DNA of 23,500 bases from NCBI GenBank assembly GCA_900541345.1, contig UQJE01000037.1:1-23500 (forward strand), read 5' to 3'. The notes beneath the pieces are model-generated. The model was not told the origin of the DNA. It did not search any database and saw only the letters and a list, made by a program, of their open reading frames with translations. Below, one piece after another: positions 1-4,482 of the stretch; the first letter of the stretch is position 1; each line of letters starts with the position of its first letter. The translations under genes were made by a program, and so were the position numbers. This DNA is from an uncultured Blautia sp. (GTDB taxonomy: Bacteria; Bacillota; Clostridia; Lachnospirales; Lachnospiraceae).

Positions 1-371
1 CATACATAATTCGGTGTTCCATCAGGAAGATAACTGTCAAATTCGTACCCTCCCTGATGTGTCACTGGTGGAATTTCAGAAACTTCCTCTTCTTGTAAAT
101 TTTCTTCCTGGACGGTTTCCTCCGGAATTTCTGTCGGCTCTGTTTTCGGCATTTCTTCCTCAGGCAGTTCCATCGGAAAATCCGGCACATATTCTTCGTC
201 CGGTTGTGGTTCCTCTTGCGGGTTCATCTCTTCTGTCTCCTCCTCTAAAGGATCAAAAGCTTCTATTTCGGATTCCTCAAAAACCGTCTCATTCAGAGAA
301 AAAGCAAATGCTGGAATATTGGTGCTGCACAAAGCAGCCGAAAGAAGAAGGCTTACAAATGCTTTTTTCAT
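1..371 (-). CDS. Secreted acidic Glu/Pro-rich protein, N-terminal part (runs off left edge)
   Basis: The reading frame starts at ATG 371 and stays open to the window edge, giving 123 residues. It starts with a clear signal peptide (MKKAFVSLLLSAALCS..., probable cleavage after AFA near residue 23). Residues 28-101 are low-complexity and very acidic, rich in Glu and Pro, like the spacer regions of Gram-positive surface proteins. A more ordinary sequence begins near residue 104 (HQGGYEFDSYLPDGTPNYV). The start overlaps the stop of the preceding ORF as ATGA (368-371), and a good AAAGGAG site lies about 10 nt upstream, so it is the last visible gene of the sipW/TasA-like operon. Its function cannot be told from this fragment; a cell-surface or matrix role is inferred only from export and operon position. 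Confidence 0.8.
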   Translation of the reverse strand, partial: MKKAFVSLLLSAALCSTNIPAFAFSLNETVFEESEIEAFDPLEEETEEMNPQEEPQPDEEYVPDFPMELPEEEMPKTEPTEIPEETVQEENLQEEEVSEIPPVTHQGGYEFDSYLPDGTPNYV

Positions 372-913
372 ATTTTTTTATCTCCTTTCTTCCTTATAAT
401 AAGATAGAACATGCCAGTTCCTACGGAAAGAATAAGCAAAATAATCATTGGCAAAACAGGGGTCTCATCTCCCGTTTTTACAGAGGAGGTGCCATTATAG
501 CCTTTCTGAGAATTTTCGTAATCTGCCGATGGATTTTCAGGATTGGAGGGGGTTACGCTTGGAGAAAGTCCATTTTCCTGTTCTTTTCCTTTTACTGCAA
601 AGATCCAGTTGACGGAAGCATCTCTAAGTGCCTCTGTATTTTTTAAATCTGATGGAGCTGAAACAGAAAATTCAAGCGTACCCTTTGCATTTGTTCCGAA
701 TTTTCCGAGAGAAACCGGTTTTCCGAGAGAAGAAGCCTTTAAATTTCCTTTATATAAACTTTTGCCGTTCATAGAAACGGAAAGAGAAAGCTTCTCAAGA
801 AGCGCCGTCTGCTCTTTTGTCTGATTGGGAATTCCTGTATAGAATAAAAGTTCCACCTCTTTTTTATCGGTATTGGAGATGGAAATAGTATCTTTTTTCA
901 TATCTCCAGGCAT
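368..913 (-). CDS. Membrane-anchored C-terminal segment of a TasA-like surface protein (probably the 3' part of a frameshifted gene)
   Basis: From ATG 913 this gives 181 residues: an extracellular beta-type domain (MPGD...ISISNTDKKEVELLFYTG), a Pro/Ser linker (about 115-140), then an anchor: KTGDE motif, hydrophobic helix (about 153-174) and basic tail RKKGDKK. KTGDE..P resembles a degenerate sortase signal but lacks a true LPxTG, and no sortase gene is in the window. ATG 913 is a doubtful start, because the frame is open upstream to position 1039 and encodes sequence that belongs to the same domain (NGKIQCELDNVKL, then VPDDFFRNFGEI). No ATG, GTG or TTG lies in that extension. It therefore looks like the 3' half of the gene at 994-1596, joined by a -1 shift at 1039-1043. 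Independent translation from 913 (GGGGAA just upstream) is possible but would yield half a domain without a signal peptide. Confidence 0.7.
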   Translation of the reverse strand: MPGDMKKDTISISNTDKKEVELLFYTGIPNQTKEQTALLEKLSLSVSMNGKSLYKGNLKASSLGKPVSLGKFGTNAKGTLEFSVSAPSDLKNTEALRDASVNWIFAVKGKEQENGLSPSVTPSNPENPSADYENSQKGYNGTSSVKTGDETPVLPMIILLILSVGTGMFYLIIRKKGDKKI

Positions 914-993
914 GATTTCCCCGAAATTTCGGAAAAAATCGTCTGGGACAGCAAGAAGCTTTTGAGCATCTCCATTGAATTTTACACTTAATT

Positions 994-1596
994 TTACATT
1001 ATCCAGTTCACACTGTATTTTTCCGTTTGTCTCATGAATTTTTCTATAGTCTGATTTCCCCAGGGAGACATTGCCTGAAAATCCGGAGTAAAATTTGCAG
1101 CTTGTATGGCATCTGTCTGAATACTTATCTGCAGTTTTTGACCTTTGTGTACTTCTGTCCAGGAAGCTGGAATGGTGATTCCCGCAAAAAAATCAGTGCT
1201 TTTCCCGGATTCCAGAATTTTAGTATAGTAATAGTATTCTCCTATCTTTTTCCAGTCTTTTGAAATCCCCTGAATGTACTCTTCTTTTAATCCTTCTTCC
1301 TTTGTGCTGCTGTTCTGAAAAGAAAGCTTTGTGCGAATCCAGCAGGGCATTCCCATATTTTTAATTCTTGGAATTTTGGACACAAAGTCTCCAGGAAGAA
1401 CTTCTACAGGATTTTTATATTCTGTTTCTTTCCCGCTCTTCTTCTGGTATTCTTTCAGAGTAATATTTATATCTCCTGTTACAATACGATTTTTTACAGT
1501 CACAGAATCGGAAAAAGAAGCATAGGTTCCGGAAAATCCAAGTATCGCCAGGGCTGCCGCTCCTACCGCTATAATTTTATAAATGTTCTTTTTCAA
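994..1596 (-). CDS. TasA/CalY-like SipW-dependent secreted protein (apparently truncated by frameshift)
   Basis: In frame 0 the protein has 200 residues. The N-terminus (MKKNIYKIIAVGAAALAILG) is a signal peptide followed by TYASFSD, the [AT].A[YS][FL][TS]D pattern of the TasA/camelysin (CalY) family processed by SipW. Then come a VTGDINITL strand, a VLPGD turn and a C-terminal PDFQAMSPWGNQTIEK segment. These proteins form or decorate extracellular fibres in Bacillus; a matrix or pilus-like role here is inferred. After residue 186 the frame gives a short FMRQTEKYSVNWIM tail and stops at 994. The -1 frame instead continues directly into the anchored domain at 368-913, so one extra A in the A5 tract at 1039-1043 would make a 409-residue anchored protein. 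The start overlaps the upstream gene's end by 20 nt, indicating translational coupling. Confidence 0.85.
   Translation of the reverse strand: MKKNIYKIIAVGAAALAILGFSGTYASFSDSVTVKNRIVTGDINITLKEYQKKSGKETEYKNPVEVLPGDFVSKIPRIKNMGMPCWIRTKLSFQNSSTKEEGLKEEYIQGISKDWKKIGEYYYYTKILESGKSTDFFAGITIPASWTEVHKGQKLQISIQTDAIQAANFTPDFQAMSPWGNQTIEKFMRQTEKYSVNWIM
1036..1061 (-). other. Putative -1 frameshift site (A5 tract preceded by GGGG)
   Basis: On the minus strand, frame 0 reads GAA AAA TTC ATG across 1033-1044. Re-reading one A after AAA (1039-1041) moves to ATT CAT GAG, which stays open for 223 codons to the stop at 368. A lysyl-tRNA on AAA can slip back by one and still pair fully. A GGGG (1058-1061) lies about 13 nt upstream, similar in position to the Shine-Dalgarno-like stimulator of dnaX frameshifting, but no strong downstream structure is evident and the heptamer is not a classical X XXY YYZ. 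A real indel or a homopolymer sequencing error explains the data equally well. Confidence 0.5.
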
Positions 1597-2179
1597 CGGT
1601 CTTTCCCCCTTTACCTGTAGAAACGGGATTCAAATAATGCGCCCACGCCTCCTGATAATCTGTAAATCCTTCAGACTGAACAGACTCTTCATATACATGA
1701 ATACGAAATTCTGAAATCTGCTCTTTGTATTTTTCTTCTATTTTGTCGGAATTTATGCGAAAACCTGTAAAAAGCGATTCTGTCTTTTTACCTGGATCCA
1801 GTACCTTTCTGTAATAATAAAATCCATCTTTCTCATTATAAATCCATTCTGTTGTATTTAAGTTTAAAAGACTCACTGCTTTTCCTATATCGGAATCCGA
1901 ATATGCAAGAGAAAGCCGTACATAGCAGGGAACTGCGTGTTCTGCCTCCCCTACAGACCCATTTGAAACCCATACAGTCTTTTTATATTCCGGATTTTTA
2001 TCAAGAGGCTGGGGGGAAGGAGCGGGAAACTCTTCCTCAACCCCTGTTGTATTGTGCCCTACTTCAAATGAATTTGCAGTTTCTTTAAAATCTGTGAAAT
2101 ATGCAGCAGTTGTTCCCATACATAAAAGTCCGCCCAGACAGAAAACTGCAGCTGCTGTTCTTATTCTTTTTTCTTTCAT
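1577..2179 (-). CDS. TasA/CalY-like SipW-dependent secreted protein
   Basis: This 200-residue protein starts with a basic and hydrophobic signal peptide (MKEKRIRTAAAVFCLGG), then TTAAYFTDFKETANSFEVG, matching the A.AYFTD...N.F..G pattern of SipW-dependent TasA/camelysin proteins. A Pro-rich stretch (about 50-62) precedes a beta-rich core with PCYVRLSLAY and DGFYYYRKVLDPGKKT, which aligns by eye with the corresponding parts of its two neighbours (PCWIRTKLSF and YYYYTKILESGKST in 994-1596). It has no C-terminal membrane anchor, so it should be released or assembled outside the cell. Start and upstream stop overlap as ATGA (2176-2179), so the genes are translationally coupled. It is the most diverged of the three paralogues; the exact role is unknown. 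Confidence 0.85.
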   Translation of the reverse strand: MKEKRIRTAAAVFCLGGLLCMGTTAAYFTDFKETANSFEVGHNTTGVEEEFPAPSPQPLDKNPEYKKTVWVSNGSVGEAEHAVPCYVRLSLAYSDSDIGKAVSLLNLNTTEWIYNEKDGFYYYRKVLDPGKKTESLFTGFRINSDKIEEKYKEQISEFRIHVYEESVQSEGFTDYQEAWAHYLNPVSTGKGGKTVEKEHL

Positions 2180-2811
2180 GCCGGAGTTTCCTTATTCTGA
2201 TTGAGATATTTCTGAAAAGCAGTTTTTGCCTGCTCAATGACAGAACCGGAGTTTCCTCCTGTATTTGCGCTCTGGATTGCATAAGCCTTTACAGGAACAG
2301 ACATCTTCTGGGCATCAAGCTGTCCCTCTATCACATTTGCAAATACTACTTTTTCAAAAAGGGGAGTGGTATTTTCGGAAGGCTTTAAAATTTTATTGTA
2401 CGCGTACACATATATCTGATCCGTCCCCTTTTTTTCTGATTGAAGCAAAGTCCAGTCTTTTCCAGCCGTAAAGCTGAAAAGCTCTGTATCGCTTGATTCT
2501 GTGCGATTTCCTTCTTTGTCAACAGTCACCACATTTTTAATTGGTATCGCTACTTCCAGATATACAAATGCATCGCTTTTTCCGGTATGTTTAATCTGAG
2601 GATCTTTTAAAATCTCCTGCGCAGGTACAAGCATTTTGTTTTCTTCCGGTTTCCAGTTTGGTTCCAGAAGTTCAATTTCAACACTGCCCACTGTAAATTC
2701 ATTTACGACTTTTTCATTGTCTGTTAAATATGCCACAGTTCCCCCTGCACATACCATCCCCACAATGACGGCTGCTACCGCCGCCTTTTTTATTTTTCCG
2801 TTTGTTTTCAT
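2176..2811 (-). CDS. TasA/CalY-like SipW-dependent secreted protein
   Basis: This protein has 211 residues, with signal peptide MKTNGKIKKAAVAAVIVGMV and then TVAYLTDNEKVVNEFTVGSVEIELLEP. This is the most canonical copy of the TasA/SipW-substrate N-terminus in the window. The core carries DAFVYLEVAIP and an IYVYAYNKILKPSENTTPLF segment that corresponds to YYYYTKIL and FYYYRKVL in the two downstream paralogues. The C-terminus (VPVKAYAIQSANTG) matches the AIQAANFTP end of 994-1596. There is no membrane anchor. Its ATG overlaps the TGA of the signal peptidase gene (ATGA at 2808-2811), so it is made directly after its likely processing enzyme. It is probably the main soluble subunit of an extracellular fibre or matrix, which is inferred from the TasA family. 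Confidence 0.88.
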   Translation of the reverse strand: MKTNGKIKKAAVAAVIVGMVCAGGTVAYLTDNEKVVNEFTVGSVEIELLEPNWKPEENKMLVPAQEILKDPQIKHTGKSDAFVYLEVAIPIKNVVTVDKEGNRTESSDTELFSFTAGKDWTLLQSEKKGTDQIYVYAYNKILKPSENTTPLFEKVVFANVIEGQLDAQKMSVPVKAYAIQSANTGGNSGSVIEQAKTAFQKYLNQNKETPA

Positions 2812-3299
2812 ATTTTTCCTTCACTGGTTTCAGTGTTTTCCTTTCTTGAATGATATTTTAAGAAATGTTTTCCCAGAAGGGAGACAGTTAAAATGAGAAT
2901 AGAAAGACATATGCCATACGGTGTTCGTAAGAACAGGACGGCATACCCCAGATATGGAATACTGACCGCTATTTTTCCTTTTACCTGTGTCTTTTTCACA
3001 GGAATCAGATCACACGTCGTATTTGCATCTCCTTTTGTAATATATCCCCCTTTTATCTGTTCTGCTACTCTGTGGGTGACATTCTGCATTCCGGATTGAT
3101 ATAAAATAATATCCCCTGTTTTTATATCCGTCTCTCTTGTCTGTACCAGTACAATACTTCCTGTTTTTATAACTGGTTCCATAGATCCAGACAGTACAAT
3201 ATAAGGATAAATACCGGAGAAAAAAAGAATAAGACAGAACAGAAATACAGAAGTAAAAAGCATAGAGCAAATACGAACAACAAGCTTGAAAATTTTCAT
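2808..3299 (-). CDS. sipW: Signal peptidase I, SipW/ER type
   Basis: This membrane serine protease of 163 residues cleaves signal peptides; the SipW branch is dedicated to TasA-type fibre proteins in Bacillus. The N-terminal membrane helix covers about residues 5-29. The nucleophile motif SGSMEP is at 37-42 (Ser39), the basic partner is His76 in NVTHRV, as in the archaeal/ER Ser-His type rather than the Ser-Lys type, and KGDANTTCD (89-97) carries the conserved acidic residue. A second helix is near 117-142. ATG 3299 is preferred over the in-frame ATG 3320 because AGGGAGA lies 5 nt upstream of 3299 and MKIFK is a typical SipW start. It leads the operon and is followed by three putative substrates, each overlapping the last, which strongly supports the pairing. 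Confidence 0.93.
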   Translation of the reverse strand: MKIFKLVVRICSMLFTSVFLFCLILFFSGIYPYIVLSGSMEPVIKTGSIVLVQTRETDIKTGDIILYQSGMQNVTHRVAEQIKGGYITKGDANTTCDLIPVKKTQVKGKIAVSIPYLGYAVLFLRTPYGICLSILILTVSLLGKHFLKYHSRKENTETSEGKI

Positions 3300-3350
3300 G
3301 ATGTCTCCCTGAATGAACAATAGAAATGAAATAGAATAGAATTAAAATAA

Positions 3351-3392
3351 TTAAGATTCTGGCGGAGGTCTGCCAAAAAGATAGGTATTCAT
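3351..3392 (-). CDS. 13-residue leader ORF upstream of sipW
   Basis: A short ORF, ATG (3392) to TAA (3351), would encode MNTYLFGRPPPES. It has a near-ideal AAGGAG ribosome binding site 6 nt before the ATG, lies about 60 nt after the predicted transcription start, and ends about 50 nt before the sipW start. I know of no matching family. The run of prolines near the end (RPPPES) is the kind of sequence that stalls ribosomes, so a leader or attenuator peptide is one possibility; a small secreted signal is less likely because no export signal is seen. Real translation is inferred from the ribosome binding site only. Confidence 0.5.
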   Translation of the reverse strand: MNTYLFGRPPPES

Positions 3393-3460
3393 AGAAATCT
3401 CCTTATAGATTAACAAATAAAACAAGAGAAAAATAAGAAATGTAGTTTAGAACTATTTTT

Positions 3461-3489
3461 ATTATACTTATCTCAGAGAAATTATGCAA
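3461..3489 (-). promoter_or_regulatory. Sigma-A-type promoter of the sipW/TasA-like operon
   Basis: On the minus strand, TTGCAT (3484-3489), a 17-bp spacer and TATAAT (3461-3466) form a strong promoter. Transcription should start near 3454, leaving about 155 nt of leader before sipW that includes the 13-codon ORF. The -35 box and most of the spacer lie in one arm of the inverted repeat at 3473-3527, so binding of a dimeric regulator there would block or alter polymerase access. Confidence 0.75.
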
Positions 3490-3527
3490 GAAAATTCGTT
3501 CGACATATTCCGACATAATTTCTCTGA
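3473..3527. repeat. Perfect 14-bp inverted repeat over the sipW operon promoter
   Basis: The arms are TCAGAGAAATTATG (3473-3486) and its exact reverse complement (3514-3527), separated by 27 nt. The far arm begins 7 nt after the stop of the M14-like gene and the near arm covers the -35 and spacer of the sipW promoter. There is no U-tract after it in either direction, so it is a poor terminator. CGACATA occurs twice in or beside the loop. A pair of operator half-sites or a processing hairpin fits better. Confidence 0.6.
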
Positions 3528-3533
3528 AAAGTT

Positions 3534-4406
3534 TTAAGAAACAAGCGAAAAAAGATATTCCAAAGGAAAAAGAAGCATGTCGCGGAAAATTTTTTCTGTT
3601 TCTCCTTCAAAAGCTAGTTGAATTTCCATAGCCGTTTCTTTTATTTTTTCCGCATAAAACTGTTCCGGAGAGCCAATCCCATCTCTCTCTTTTTTTGCCC
3701 TATCCTTAAAAGAAGCATCACAGTTTCGGAGGTGACGGGCAAGGCGGCTGTTTCTCTGATTCCGGAGTACTCCACGAGCGTGGCAGTATTGTATGATTTT
3801 TTCAGATTTTTGAGTAAAAGACAGAAATCCTCTGCTTCTATAATCCTGTAAAAGATGGATAAGTGCTTTTGTTTCGTTTTCACTTCCAGGTTCCTTTCCC
3901 AGCTGTATTTTTTGGCAATACAGAGTTGGAAAATTTGTTTTAAGATTGATTCCTCGTGCGTTTCCTGTAAATTCTTTCTCAGGAATCCCATTCATTTTGA
4001 GCATCTGTCTGTATATAGGATTTCGAATGCCTGCCCAGCCTTTTCGGCAGATTTCATATCCGTCCGGATTTAAGAGTGGAATCATACAAATGCGTATTGC
4101 ATCAAGAAGATTTCGCACATCATAAAAATCCTCTACCATCCATCTGCACTCGTATGCTCTGCAATATTCTTCTGCCAGTCTTGTCAAAAATCCTGGAATC
4201 TGATTTTCCGTTCCCTGTATACCGGATATACAAAATACAGATTCTTCCCCATTTCCGATTTCTAAAAGAGGAATCATTCTCTCATCGTGGCTTTTTCCTA
4301 TAACACGGAAATCTGTAAAAGTGCCGTATCTCTGACTCAGCTCCCACAAAGAAAAATAAATTTTTTCATAGGAAAGCGGAAGAGTCTGTCCTACTTTCTG
4401 ATACAT
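3534..4406 (-). CDS. M14 zinc-carboxypeptidase-like protein with lost zinc ligands
   Basis: This protein has 290 residues and the landmarks of a peptidase M14 domain in order: SGIQGTE (61-67), PLLNPDGYE (110-118), NARGINLKTNFP (149-160) and a late AMEIQ (259-263) where the catalytic Glu of the family sits. In active members the first motif is HxxE (typically GIHGTE) and a third zinc ligand His occurs in SFHS-like sequence. Here the first His is Gln64 and the matching position in FLSFTQKSEK (194-203) is Thr198. Only Glu67 of the usual ligands is left, so zinc peptidase activity is doubtful. There is no signal peptide, suggesting a cytoplasmic protein. ATG 4406 has AGGAGGT upstream. It sits just before the sipW operon on the same strand. 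A binding protein or decayed enzyme is inferred. Confidence 0.75.
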   Translation of the reverse strand: MYQKVGQTLPLSYEKIYFSLWELSQRYGTFTDFRVIGKSHDERMIPLLEIGNGEESVFCISGIQGTENQIPGFLTRLAEEYCRAYECRWMVEDFYDVRNLLDAIRICMIPLLNPDGYEICRKGWAGIRNPIYRQMLKMNGIPEKEFTGNARGINLKTNFPTLYCQKIQLGKEPGSENETKALIHLLQDYRSRGFLSFTQKSEKIIQYCHARGVLRNQRNSRLARHLRNCDASFKDRAKKERDGIGSPEQFYAEKIKETAMEIQLAFEGETEKIFRDMLLFPLEYLFSLVS

Positions 4407-4436
4407 AGCTTACCTCCTATGAAATTAATATATGCA

Positions 4437-4466
4437 AAGAAGACAGGTCATAAGACCTGCCTTCTT
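4437..4466 (-). terminator. Terminator after the surface adhesin gene
   Basis: Two 13-nt arms (4437-4449 and 4454-4466) flank a 4-nt loop, 16 nt after the adhesin stop. In the minus-strand RNA every position pairs, with one G-U, while the plus-strand RNA would have an A-C mismatch; this supports minus-strand use. The following T-run is short. Only about 30 nt separate it from the M14-like gene's start, so that gene probably relies on read-through or on a promoter overlapping this element. Confidence 0.75.
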
Positions 4467-4482
4467 AAAAAATAAAAACTAT

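Noticed and set aside
14..646. A 210-codon plus-strand frame across the left end
   Set aside because: It crosses two coupled minus-strand genes, lacks any recognisable domain, and ends in phenylalanine-rich sequence typical of antisense to Lys/Glu-rich coding DNA.
994..1040. A classical programmed frameshift heptamer in the TasA-like gene
   Set aside because: The sequence is G AAA AAT rather than A AAA AAG, and I see no clear downstream stem-loop. Recoding is kept only as one of three explanations.
3473..3527. Intrinsic terminator for the M14-like gene
   Set aside because: The stem is AT-rich, the loop is 27 nt, and no T-run follows on the minus strand; the promoter overlap is the stronger explanation.
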